NCBI RefSeq assembly: GCF_016863515.1
Contig: NZ_BOPA01000028.1
Coordinates: 98,417 to 162,416 of the forward strand
Length of the DNA: 64,000 bases
From: Micromonospora gifhornensis
Lineage (GTDB): Bacteria; Actinomycetota; Actinomycetes; Mycobacteriales; Micromonosporaceae
Direction of reading: 5' to 3'
In this document: positions 39,961-48,450 of the stretch, piece by piece
How positions within the stretch are numbered: position 1 is the first letter of the stretch
How the letters are laid out: every line of letters starts with the position of its first letter
Translations under genes and position numbers: made by a program
The notes under the pieces: model-generated
Databases searched by the model: none
What the model was told of the DNA's origin: nothing
What the model saw: only the letters and a program-made list of their open reading frames with translations

Positions 39961-41772
39961 ATGAGCGACCGTCCCCGGCCGCTGCCGCTACTGGGCACCA
40001 CCCGCCACGGCAGCCGTGACGCCATGACCTGTCTGTACCGCTGCGCCAACGCCTGCGACCACCCCGTACCCAACACCTCCGACAACCCGTACTTCGGTGA
40101 TCTCGCCACCCTGGACACCTTCGTGGTGCCCAACGGCTACGACCACGCGGTGCTGATCCGCTGGGGCGACCCGGTGGTGCCCGGTGCCCCCGCCTTCGAC
40201 CTGCGCAGGCAGACCGCCGCCGCGCAGGCCAGGCAGTTCGGCTACAACAACGACTTCGTCGGCGTGCTGCCGCTGGACAAGGGCGGCAGGCGGGCGCTGC
40301 TCGTGGTCAACCACGAGTACACGAACGAGGAGCTGATGTTCCCCGGCTTCACCAGCCAGGAGGCGCTCACCGTCGAGCAGGTCAAGGTGGCGATGGCGGC
40401 GCACGGCATGTCGGTGGTCGAGATCGAGCGGGTCGCCGGCACCGGTCAGTGGCGGGTGGCCGGTTCGGGCCGCCGCCCGTACAACCGGCGGGTCGACGCG
40501 TTGAGCAGCACCTTCGAGCTGACCGGCCCGGTCGCCGGCTCGTCGCTTGTGAAGACCGCCGCCGACCCGAAGGGCCGTCGGGTGGTCGGCACGCTCAACA
40601 ACTGCGCCGGTGGGGTGACCCCGTGGGGCACCGTGCTCTCCGGCGAGGAGAACTTCGACCAGTACTTCGTCGGCGGTGACGCCGCGCCGGAGGCCGACAA
40701 GCCCCAGCTGGCGCGCTACGGCATCACCACCACCGCCCGCTACCGCAGCGGCAGCCGTCGGTGGGAACGCGTCGCCGACCGCTTCGACCTGGCCAGGCAC
40801 CCCAACGAGGCCAACCGGCACGGCTGGATCGTGGAGATCGACCCGTACGACCCGGACAGCCGCCCCCGCAAGCACACCGCGCTGGGCCGGTTCAAGCACG
40901 AGGGCGCCAACGTCATCGTGGCTCGCAGCGGTCACGTGGTCGTCTACATGGGCGACGACGAGCGCTTCGACTACCTCTACAAGTTCGTCTCCGACAAGAA
41001 GTTCATGACGGGTGACTCCTGGGTCGCCCGCAGGCACAACCTGACCCTGTTGGAGTCGGGCACCCTCTACGTCGCCCAGTTCGGCCAGACCAGCGCCGCC
41101 GAGATCGACGGCTCCGGCGCGTTGCCCAGCGACGGCGCGTTCAACGGCGACGGCCGCTGGATCAAGCTGGTCAGCGGCAACCGGTCGTACGTGGACGGCA
41201 TGAGCGCCGCCGAGGTGCTCACCTTCACCCGGCTCGCCGGGGACAGGGTCGGCGCGACCAAGATGGACCGGCCGGAGGACGTCGAGCCGAGCCCGCACAC
41301 GGGCAAGGTGTATGTGGCGTTGACAAACAACACCAGCCGGGGTGTCGGCAGCAACCCGAAGCCGGACGAGGCCAACCCGCGTACCGCCAACCGGCACGGC
41401 CGGATCCTGGAACTGGTGGAGGACCGGTCGGATCACACCGCTGAGACGTTCACCTGGTCACTGCCGATCGTCTGCGGCGACCCGGCGGACCCGTCGACCT
41501 ACTTCGCCGGATACGACAAGACCAGGGTCTCCCCGATCTCCTGCCCGGAACGCGGCCACCTCAAGCAGTTCCTCACCGTGCCGCGTGGCGCGGAGACCTG
41601 CGGGCCGTTCGTCACCGGCGACAACCGCTCCCTCTTCGTCGCCGTGCAGCACCCGGGAGAGACCACCGGTGCCACGGTCGACAACCCGGCCTCCACCTGG
41701 CCGGACGGCGACCACGCCAAGCCGGGCGTGGTGGTCACCTGGCGGCTGGACGGCGGACCGGTCGGTAGCTGA
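39961..41772 (+). CDS. PhoX-family (DUF839) protein without a visible Tat signal
   Basis: The 603-residue protein belongs to the PhoX/DUF839 family of calcium- and iron-dependent phosphatases. Typical stretches are FGYNNDFVGVLPLDKGGRRA, LLVVNHEYTNEELMFPGF, TLNNCAGGVTPWGTVLSGEE and NRHGWIVEIDPYDP. The N-terminus has the family's Cys-rich start (MTCLYRCANACDHPVPNTSDNPYFGD). In other actinobacterial members, as I recall them, an internal twin-arginine signal follows that segment; here it passes straight into TFVVPNGYDHAVLIRWGDPV. Without a signal the product would stay in the cytoplasm. AGGAGG lies just upstream of the ATG, so the start is firm. A terminator follows. Confidence 0.87.
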   Translation: MSDRPRPLPLLGTTRHGSRDAMTCLYRCANACDHPVPNTSDNPYFGDLATLDTFVVPNGYDHAVLIRWGDPVVPGAPAFDLRRQTAAAQARQFGYNNDFVGVLPLDKGGRRALLVVNHEYTNEELMFPGFTSQEALTVEQVKVAMAAHGMSVVEIERVAGTGQWRVAGSGRRPYNRRVDALSSTFELTGPVAGSSLVKTAADPKGRRVVGTLNNCAGGVTPWGTVLSGEENFDQYFVGGDAAPEADKPQLARYGITTTARYRSGSRRWERVADRFDLARHPNEANRHGWIVEIDPYDPDSRPRKHTALGRFKHEGANVIVARSGHVVVYMGDDERFDYLYKFVSDKKFMTGDSWVARRHNLTLLESGTLYVAQFGQTSAAEIDGSGALPSDGAFNGDGRWIKLVSGNRSYVDGMSAAEVLTFTRLAGDRVGATKMDRPEDVEPSPHTGKVYVALTNNTSRGVGSNPKPDEANPRTANRHGRILELVEDRSDHTAETFTWSLPIVCGDPADPSTYFAGYDKTRVSPISCPERGHLKQFLTVPRGAETCGPFVTGDNRSLFVAVQHPGETTGATVDNPASTWPDGDHAKPGVVVTWRLDGGPVGS

Positions 41773-41803
41773 CCCCGCCCCGGCATCCGCGCCGGCCGCT
41801 CCC

Positions 41804-41834
41804 ACGGCCCTCGTCCCACCAGGACGAGGGCCGT
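41804..41834. terminator. Two-way terminator between PhoX-like and IclR genes
   Basis: ACGGCCCTCGTCC pairs perfectly with GGACGAGGGCCGT around a five-base loop, between converging stops at 41772 and 41848. Confidence 0.85.
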
Positions 41835-41847
41835 CGGGCTGCAGCGG

Positions 41848-42630
41848 TCAGTTGTCGGTGGCGAGGCTGTCGGCGATCGCGCGGGCGGCGGTGAGCAGCT
41901 TCGTCCGGACCACCCGGGCGGAGGTCATCATCTCGCTGGCCGGCAGCGCGCAGGCCAGCACGGTCCGGCGCTCCATGTCCTTGTCCGGGCTGATCAGCAC
42001 CGCGGCGCACGCCACCCCCTGGCGGAACTGCCCCAGCTCCAGCTGCATGCCACGGCGCTCCCCGGCAGCCAGGTCGGCCTCGAACGCCTCCGGGGTGCTC
42101 AACGTGGTGCTGGTGAACGGGCGCATGCCGTACTCCCGCAGGTAGCGGTGGCGTTGTTCGGCGGTGAGCGTGGCGAGCAGGGCCTTGCCGAGAGCTGTCG
42201 CGTGCGCGCCCTCGTCGAACCCCGGCACGAGATCCTCCAGGTAGGGCGATCGGTGGCCCTCCGCGACGGCGGTGATGGCCACCTGCCCGCCGACGAACCG
42301 GCCGAGGTAGTGACTCCAGCCGGTCTCCAGCGCGACCCGGCGCAGCGTCTCCCCGACCGCCGGCGTACCCCGGAACGCGGCGACCAGCTCGCGATAGCGG
42401 TCGGCCACCTCCAGGCCCACGATGTACGTCCCGTCCTCCCGACGGATCACGTAGCCCTCGTACGCGAGGGTCCGCACCAGGTGGTACGTGGTGGCCACGG
42501 TCAGCTCGCAGCGTCGGGCTATCTGTTTCACGGTCAGCCCGCGCGGGGCACGACCGACCGACTCGAGCACTCGCAGTGCGCGGGACACGCTCCGGATCAG
42601 GTCCGAAGGCTCCGCCAGGGGGTCACGCAC
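41848..42630 (-). CDS. IclR family transcriptional regulator
   Basis: A 260-residue regulator with an N-terminal winged helix (RALRVLESVGRAPRGLTVKQ, IARRCELTVATTYHLVRTLA) and a C-terminal GAF-like effector domain (SHYLGRFVGGQVAITAVAEG, ATALGKALLATL). GTG 42630 has GGAGG five bases upstream; the longer frame to 42867 runs into the divergent gene. It probably controls the divergent MFS gene and itself from the 154-base gap between them. The effector is unknown. Confidence 0.93.
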   Translation of the reverse strand: MRDPLAEPSDLIRSVSRALRVLESVGRAPRGLTVKQIARRCELTVATTYHLVRTLAYEGYVIRREDGTYIVGLEVADRYRELVAAFRGTPAVGETLRRVALETGWSHYLGRFVGGQVAITAVAEGHRSPYLEDLVPGFDEGAHATALGKALLATLTAEQRHRYLREYGMRPFTSTTLSTPEAFEADLAAGERRGMQLELGQFRQGVACAAVLISPDKDMERRTVLACALPASEMMTSARVVRTKLLTAARAIADSLATDN

Positions 42631-42725
42631 AACCACCTCCGCCACCAGGGACTTACACCATATGAAAAAGCGGCCCGAGGCGAAATCCCTGATCGGATGG
42701 ATGACGCAGGCAATCGGCACACGTG

Positions 42726-42745
42726 AAGTGATCTCGGTTGCACTT
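42726..42745. promoter_or_regulatory. Candidate IclR operator
   Basis: AAGTG, ten bases, CACTT form an inverted repeat in the IclR/MFS intergenic region, 39-58 bases before the MFS start. The arms are short, so this is a suggestion only. Confidence 0.3.
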
Positions 42746-42784
42746 TGTGTCGCCGCGCCGGCGCTCGAATAGGTTGATCTCACC

Positions 42785-43987
42785 ATGCCCGACGCCGCTC
42801 CCCTTCCCGACAGCACGGCCACCACCAGGCCGGTCCGAGCCAGCGCGGTGGCCGTCGTGGTGACCATCGCCTGCGTCCTACCGGTCTTCCTGGTCGGCGG
42901 CCTCGCCGTGCAGATGCGGGAGGACCTGCACTTCTCACCCGCCGGGCTCGGGCTGGTCGTCGCGGTCTACTTCGGGGTGGGCGCGCTCGCCTCCGTACCG
43001 TCCGGGGCTCTGGTGGAGCGTTGGGGCGGTGCCGTGGTGGCCCGCGCCGGCATCCTCGTCTCCGCCTCCTGCCTGCTCGCGGTGGCGGTGCTGGCCCGGT
43101 CGTACCCGGTGCTGCTCGCCCTGCTCGCGGTCTCCGGCACCGCGAACGCGCTCGGCCAGCTGTCCAGCAACGTGCTGCTCGCCCGGCACGTGCCGGCACG
43201 GCGGCAGGGCCTGTCGTTCGGCATCAAACAGGCCGCCATTCCGGTTTCCACCCTGCTGGCCGGGGCCGCGGTGCCCACCTTCGCCCTCACCGTCGGCTGG
43301 CGCTGGGCGTTCGTGGCCGCCGCCGGTGCCGCGCTGGCCACCCTGCCGGCCGTACCCGCGCAGCCGGCGCAACCCGCCCGGCGCTCGGTCCGTGGTGCCG
43401 GGCGCGGGACGTTTCCGCTGGTGGTGGTCGGCATCGCCGCGACGCTCGCCGCCGGGGCGGCGGGCGCGCTTGGCACCTTCGTGGTGGACGCGGCAGTCGA
43501 CCGGGGACTCGAACCTGCGCTGGCCGGGCTGACCCTGACCCTCGGCAGCGCGGCCTGCATCACGGCCCGGGTCGGTCTCGGCTGGCTGGCCGACCGCCGC
43601 TCCGGCGGGCACGTCACGATCATCGCCGGCAATCTCGTCGTGGGGGCGATCGGGCTGGCCCTGCTCGCGATGGCCGGTTCAGCCCCGCTGGTGATCGGCG
43701 TACTGCTCGGCTTCGCCCTGGGCTGGTCCTGGCCGGGCCTGATGAACTTCGCCGTGGTCCAGCTGCATCCGCAGGCACCGGGGGCCGCCACCTCGATCAC
43801 CCAGACCGGGGTGTACGCGGGCGGCGCCCTCGGTCCACTGACCCTCGGCCCGCTCGCCGCCGCAGCCGGCTACCCGACGATGTGGCTCACCGCGGCCGCC
43901 GCCATGCTCGCCGCCGCCGCCCTGATGCTCACCGCCACCCGCCTGCTGTCCGCCCAGCGCCACCCGGTGGCCACCCGCTCGGCTTGA
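42785..43987 (+). CDS. MFS transporter
   Basis: A 400-residue major facilitator protein with the expected twelve helices. The first loop after helix 2 carries the GALVERWGGAVVARAG motif (motif A region), and the second half repeats it as GWLADRRSGGHVTIIAGN. It is related to CynX/NimT- or sugar-type exporters, but the substrate cannot be told. The divergent IclR gene suggests induction by a small aromatic or sugar acid, which is inference. It converges on the prenyl synthase gene with 25 bases between stops and no clear hairpin. Confidence 0.88.
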   Translation: MPDAAPLPDSTATTRPVRASAVAVVVTIACVLPVFLVGGLAVQMREDLHFSPAGLGLVVAVYFGVGALASVPSGALVERWGGAVVARAGILVSASCLLAVAVLARSYPVLLALLAVSGTANALGQLSSNVLLARHVPARRQGLSFGIKQAAIPVSTLLAGAAVPTFALTVGWRWAFVAAAGAALATLPAVPAQPAQPARRSVRGAGRGTFPLVVVGIAATLAAGAAGALGTFVVDAAVDRGLEPALAGLTLTLGSAACITARVGLGWLADRRSGGHVTIIAGNLVVGAIGLALLAMAGSAPLVIGVLLGFALGWSWPGLMNFAVVQLHPQAPGAATSITQTGVYAGGALGPLTLGPLAAAAGYPTMWLTAAAAMLAAAALMLTATRLLSAQRHPVATRSA

Positions 43988-44012
43988 GAGGTGCCGAACG
44001 ATCGACGGTGGG

Positions 44013-45086
44013 TCAGCTGGTGCGGTCGGCGATGTGGTCGCAGAGCGATTCGAGGGCCCGTCGGGCCGGGATCTGCGGCAGCGACGCCAGCTGGGCCCGC
44101 GCGTCCTCGGCGTAACTGCGGACGGTCTCCCGGGCGCGCTTGAGCGCCGCGGACTCGCGGAGCAGACCGAGCGCCTCGGCGTGCAGCGCGTCGTCGGTCA
44201 ACGCGCCGGTGGCCAGGATCTCCCGCAGTCGCACCGAGGCGGCGTCGGTGTCGTCCGCCGCCAGGGCGTAGAGCACCGGCAGCGTCGGCACACCCTCCCG
44301 CAGGTCGGTGCCGGGCGTCTTGCCCGACTCCGTGGACTCGCTGGCGATGTCGAGCAGGTCGTCCGAGAGCTGGAACGCCACCCCGATGGTCTCGCCGTAG
44401 CCGGCCAGCGCCGCCACGTGCTCCGGAGTCGCCCCGGAGAACAGGCCACCGAAGTGCGCGCTGGTGGCGATCAACGAACCGGTCTTCTCCGCGATCACCC
44501 GCAGGTAGTGCGTCACCGGGTCGTCGCCGGCCCGAGGCCCGACGGTCTCGGCGATCTGACCGTGCACCAGTCGGGCGAAGGTGCGTGCCTGCAGGCGTAC
44601 CGCCTCGGGGCCAAGCTCGGCCGCGACGTCCGCGGCCCGCGCGAAGAGGTAGTCGCCGACCAGGATCGCCACCGAGTTGGTCCAGCGGGAGTTGGCGCTC
44701 GGGGCGCCCCGGCGCACCGGCGCCTCGTCCATCACGTCGTCGTGGTAGAGCGTCGCGAGGTGGGTCAGCTCCACCACCACGGCGGCCGACACGATCTCCG
44801 CCCGGCTCGGGTCGCCGAACTGCGCGCCCAGCGCCACCAGCAGCGGCCGGAAACGCTTCCCACCGGCGTCCGCCAGGTGGCGGGCGGCCTCGGTCACGAA
44901 CGGGTCGGCGCTGGCGACGGTTTCCCGCAGTTCCGCCTCTACCGCCTCCAGCAGACCCAGCACGGACTCCTCCGTGCGAGAGTCGGCGAGATGAAGGCCG
45001 AGCGCGCCGAACTGACCTGCGCCAAGCCGGTTCCGGCGGGCACCGGAGCCGGTGACACCTGAACCCTCGCCACCCCTGATCGCCAC
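44013..45086 (-). CDS. Long-chain polyprenyl diphosphate synthase (menaquinone side chain)
   Basis: A trans-prenyltransferase that extends farnesyl or geranylgeranyl diphosphate with IPP units. The two Asp-rich motifs are DDVMDEAPVRRG (first, DDxxD) and DDLLDIASES (second). GGKRFRPLLVAL, the IPP-binding segment, is present. The length fits octaprenyl/nonaprenyl synthases (GrcC1/HepT type). It lies next to the nuo operon and near menJ and menG, which supports a role in menaquinone synthesis. The start is uncertain: GTG 45086 was chosen, and an earlier GTG 45152 or a later one would change only the divergent N-terminus. A hairpin terminator of the nuo operon lies partly within the gap upstream. 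Confidence 0.9.
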   Translation of the reverse strand: MAIRGGEGSGVTGSGARRNRLGAGQFGALGLHLADSRTEESVLGLLEAVEAELRETVASADPFVTEAARHLADAGGKRFRPLLVALGAQFGDPSRAEIVSAAVVVELTHLATLYHDDVMDEAPVRRGAPSANSRWTNSVAILVGDYLFARAADVAAELGPEAVRLQARTFARLVHGQIAETVGPRAGDDPVTHYLRVIAEKTGSLIATSAHFGGLFSGATPEHVAALAGYGETIGVAFQLSDDLLDIASESTESGKTPGTDLREGVPTLPVLYALAADDTDAASVRLREILATGALTDDALHAEALGLLRESAALKRARETVRSYAEDARAQLASLPQIPARRALESLCDHIADRTS

Positions 45087-45137
45087 AGCTCCACCATGCC
45101 ACACGGCCTCTACCTGCACCGGACCGGGGATACGCGG

Positions 45138-45171
45138 CGAGGGCCGGCCCACAGTCGTGGGCAGGCCCTCG
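45138..45171 (-). terminator. Terminator of the nuo operon
   Basis: CGAGGGCC-G-GCCCAC, loop AGTC, GTGGGC-A-GGCCCTCG forms a 14-bp stem with one G-A mismatch, 17 bases after the nuoN stop. Confidence 0.85.
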
Positions 45172-45187
45172 CCAGCAGGGTCAGCAG

Positions 45188-46738
45188 CTACCGCACGAAC
45201 TCGGCGGCACCGGAGGCCAGATCCAGCAGCGGGCCCGGCGCGACACCGAGCACCAGGGTGGCGATTACGCCGATCACCAGGGCGGCCGAGGTCAACCCAC
45301 CGGGCACGGTGACCGTCGGAGTCGACTCACCCGGCTCGGACAGCCACATCATCACCACGACCCGCAGGTACGGGAAGGCCAGCACCATGCTGGTCAGCAC
45401 ACCGGCGATCACCAGCCAGACCTGCCCACCCTCCAGGGCCGGCCCGAACACCGCGAACTTGCTGGTGAAGCCGCTGGTCAGCGGGATGCCGGCGAAGGCC
45501 AGCAGGATGAAGGTGAACACCGCCGCGTACAGCGGGGAACGCCGGCCCAGCCCCGCCCACCGGGACAGGTGGGTGGCCTCGCCGTCGGCGTCCCGGACCA
45601 GGGTCACCACCGCGAACGCGGCGAGCACCGCGAAGCCGTACGCGACCAGGTAGAACATGGTCCCGGAGAGCCCGTTCGCGCCCGGTGCCAACACGCCGAC
45701 CAGCAGGTACCCGGCGTTGGCGATGGACGAGTACGCCAGCAGCCGCTTGATGTCGGTCTGGGTCACCGCGAACACCGCGCCGACCAGCATGGTGAGCACC
45801 GCCACCACGCCGAGCACCGGAGTGAAGTCCCAGCGCGCACCCTCGAAGGCGACGTGGAACACCCGCAGCAGGGCACCGAACGCGGCCACCTTCGTGCAGG
45901 CCGCCATGAAGCCGGTCACCGGCGTCGGAGCGCCCTGGTACACGTCCGGAGTCCAGACGTGGAACGGTGCCGCAGCGGCCTTGAACAGCAGGCCGATCGC
46001 CACAAGCGCCATACCGGCGAAGAGCAGCACCGGGCTCTGCGTCGAGTTGGCCACCGCCGCGTGGATGGTGGCGAAGTCGACCCCCGCCGGGCGGTCGCCC
46101 AGGCCGGCGGTGAAGCCGTACAGCAGGGCCAGGCCGAACAGGAAGAAGGCCGAGGCGTACGCGCCGAGCAGGAAGTACTTCATCGCCGCTTCCTGGCTCA
46201 GGATGCGGCGGCGGCGGGCCAGCGCACAGAGCAGGTAGAGCGGCAGCGAGAAGACCTCGAGCGCGATGAACATGGTCAGCAGGTCGTTCGCCGAAACGAA
46301 GATCAGCATGCCGCCGATGGCGAAGGTGACAAGCGGGTACACCTCGCCGGCACCGCCGGCGCGCTGCGCCTGCCGCCGGTCGTCCGGCGAGTCGGCGGTG
46401 ATGGCGGCCTGGGCGACGAACGCGCCACCACGCTCGATCGCCCGCTCACCGATCAGCAGCAACGCCACCGCCGAGAGCACCAGGATTCCGCCCTGGAGGA
46501 ACAGCGTCGGCCCGTCGATGGCGATCACCCCGATGGTGATCAGCCGCTTGTCGGCGTTGAACACCACCATGGTCAGCGCGGCGAGCACCGCCAGCAGCGC
46601 CAGCGGCAGCTGGATGGGGTGCCGCAGGCGGCGAGGCACGAACGCCTCGACCAGCACCCCGACCACCGCCGCGCCCATCATGATCAGGATCGGCGCGAGT
46701 GCCGCGTAGTCGATCGGCGGCAGTTCAAACTCGTTCAC
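45188..46738 (-). CDS. nuoN: NADH-quinone oxidoreductase subunit N
   Basis: A 516-residue antiporter-like membrane subunit of complex I with about fourteen helices (family norm), one of three proton channels. Characteristic stretches are LLTMFIALEVFSLPLYLLCA, KAAAAPFHVWTPDVYQGAPT and DIKRLLAYSSIANAGYLLVG, carrying the conserved Lys/Glu residues. It is the last gene of the operon. An 85-base gap with direct repeats separates it from nuoM, unlike most junctions here. Confidence 0.96.
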   Translation of the reverse strand: MNEFELPPIDYAALAPILIMMGAAVVGVLVEAFVPRRLRHPIQLPLALLAVLAALTMVVFNADKRLITIGVIAIDGPTLFLQGGILVLSAVALLLIGERAIERGGAFVAQAAITADSPDDRRQAQRAGGAGEVYPLVTFAIGGMLIFVSANDLLTMFIALEVFSLPLYLLCALARRRRILSQEAAMKYFLLGAYASAFFLFGLALLYGFTAGLGDRPAGVDFATIHAAVANSTQSPVLLFAGMALVAIGLLFKAAAAPFHVWTPDVYQGAPTPVTGFMAACTKVAAFGALLRVFHVAFEGARWDFTPVLGVVAVLTMLVGAVFAVTQTDIKRLLAYSSIANAGYLLVGVLAPGANGLSGTMFYLVAYGFAVLAAFAVVTLVRDADGEATHLSRWAGLGRRSPLYAAVFTFILLAFAGIPLTSGFTSKFAVFGPALEGGQVWLVIAGVLTSMVLAFPYLRVVVMMWLSEPGESTPTVTVPGGLTSAALVIGVIATLVLGVAPGPLLDLASGAAEFVR

Positions 46739-46784
46739 CAGACCAGCCTTTCGTTCGCGACTGCGGTACTCCGCTGCGCTGCGT

Positions 46785-46829
46785 TCCTCGCGCTCACCGA
46801 ACCAGCAAGCTCACTCCTCGCGCTCACCG
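46785..46829. repeat. 15-bp direct repeats between nuoM and nuoN
   Basis: TCCTCGCGCTCACCG occurs at 46785-46799 and 46815-46829, the second overlapping the nuoM stop. On the coding strand this reads CGGTGAGCGCGAGGA twice. Such GTGAGCGCGAGGA units look like filler near starts and stops in this genome. Confidence 0.7.
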
Positions 46830-48350
46830 GGCGGCCTCCTGCACTGCCGTCGGAGCCGGGTCGGTCCGGCCGACGTCCTCCATCGTCGCCTGGATGGCGG
46901 GGTTGATCACGTCCGTGACCGGCTTGGGGTAGAAGCCGAGCAGCACGATCAGCGCGATAAGCGGCGCGACCACGAACTTCTCGCGGAGGTTCAGGTCCCG
47001 CTTCATCCCGTCGATCTCGGTGAGCGCCGGGTTGAGCGTGCCCTGCGTGGTGCGCTGCACCATCCAGAGCACGTACGCGGCGGCCAGGATGATGCCGAGC
47101 GTGGCGATCACCGCCACCGGCTTGTTCACCGTGAACGTGCCGATCAGCACCAGGAACTCGGAGACGAACGGCGCGGTGCCGGGCAGCGCCAGCGAGGCGA
47201 GACCTGCGAAGAAGAGCACCCCGGCCAGCACCGGAACCAGCTTGCCGGCACCACCGAAGTCGCTGATCAACGCCGAGCCCCGGCGGGCGACCAGCATGCC
47301 GACCACCAGGAAGAGCAGACCGGTGGCGAGCCCGTGGTTGACCATGTAGAGCACCGCACCCGTACCGGCCTGGGTGGTGAAGGCGAAGATGCCGACGCCG
47401 ATGAAGCCGAAGTGCGCGATCGAGGTGTACGACACAAGTCGCTTCAGGTCGTTCTGACCCACCGCCAGCAGCGCGGCGTAGATGATGCCGATCACCGCGA
47501 TGGCCAGCGCCCAGGGCGCGAACCACTGCGCCGCGTCCGGGAACAGCGGCAGGCAGTAGCGCAGGATGCCGAAGGTGCCCACCTTGTCCAGCACGCCGAC
47601 GAGCAGGGCGGCGGCACCGGCCGGCGCCGCACCACCGGCGTCCGGCAGCCAGGTGTGGAACGGGAAGAACGGTGCCTTGATCGCGAAGGCGATGAAGAAC
47701 CCGAGGAACAGCCAGCGCTCCGCGCCGGTGGAGATGTCCACCTCGGACAGCGCCACCCAGTCGAAGGTCTTGCCGCCGACCACCCACAGGCCGATCACCG
47801 CGGCCAGCATGAACAGACCGCCGACCAGGGAGTAGAGGAAGAACTTGACCGCCGCGTACTGCCGCTGGTGGCCGCCGTAGCTGCCGATCAGGAAGTACAT
47901 CGGCACCAGCATGACCTCGAAGAACACGTAGAACAGGAAGACGTCGGCGGCAGCGAAGACACCGAGCATCGTGCATTCGAGGACCAGCAGCAGCGCGAAG
48001 TAGGCAGGTACCGACCGCTTCGAGGATTCGGCGTCGTGCCAGGAGGCCAGGATCACCAGCGGCACCAGCACCGCGATCAGCATCAGCATGACAAGCGCGA
48101 TGCCGTCGGCGGCGAAGGTGAAGTTGACACCCCAGTTGGGAATCCACGGGTACGACTCGCGGAACTGGAAGCGCTGGCCGTCGACCTGCCAGGTCACCCA
48201 CATGACGATCGACAGCGCCAGCACCAGCAGAGACCAGCCGAGCGCGACCTGCTTGGCCAGCGTCGGCCGGCTACGCGGCAGGAGGGCGACCACCACTGCG
48301 CCGACCAGCGGCGCCACGGTGAGCACCGAGAGGAACGGGAAGTCGGACAT
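46824..48350 (-). CDS. nuoM: NADH-quinone oxidoreductase subunit M
   Basis: A 508-residue antiporter-like proton-channel subunit. Key segments are LLVLECTMLGVFAAADVFLF with the helix-5 glutamate, AIKAPFFPFHTWLPDAGGAA, and DLKRLVSYTSIAHFGFIGVG. Length and topology are normal. It is separated from nuoL by 100 bases that hold a palindromic hairpin. Confidence 0.97.
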   Translation of the reverse strand: MSDFPFLSVLTVAPLVGAVVVALLPRSRPTLAKQVALGWSLLVLALSIVMWVTWQVDGQRFQFRESYPWIPNWGVNFTFAADGIALVMLMLIAVLVPLVILASWHDAESSKRSVPAYFALLLVLECTMLGVFAAADVFLFYVFFEVMLVPMYFLIGSYGGHQRQYAAVKFFLYSLVGGLFMLAAVIGLWVVGGKTFDWVALSEVDISTGAERWLFLGFFIAFAIKAPFFPFHTWLPDAGGAAPAGAAALLVGVLDKVGTFGILRYCLPLFPDAAQWFAPWALAIAVIGIIYAALLAVGQNDLKRLVSYTSIAHFGFIGVGIFAFTTQAGTGAVLYMVNHGLATGLLFLVVGMLVARRGSALISDFGGAGKLVPVLAGVLFFAGLASLALPGTAPFVSEFLVLIGTFTVNKPVAVIATLGIILAAAYVLWMVQRTTQGTLNPALTEIDGMKRDLNLREKFVVAPLIALIVLLGFYPKPVTDVINPAIQATMEDVGRTDPAPTAVQEAAR

Positions 48351-48410
48351 TATGCGGCCTTACCTCCGTCGTCGAAGCGCGGTCCGCCGGCGACGGCCGC
48401 CTGGGAGAGT

Positions 48411-48437
48411 GTCGGGAAAGCCGCGCGGTTTCCCGAC
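48411..48437 (-). other. Intra-operon hairpin between nuoL and nuoM
   Basis: GTCGGGAAA and TTTCCCGAC (nine-base perfect arms) enclose GCCGCGCGG, whose CCGCGCGG is itself palindromic. It lies 13 bases past the nuoL stop. It could reduce read-through, direct RNA processing, or stabilise the upstream message. Confidence 0.6.
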
Positions 48438-48450
48438 CCCTGAAGGTCGA

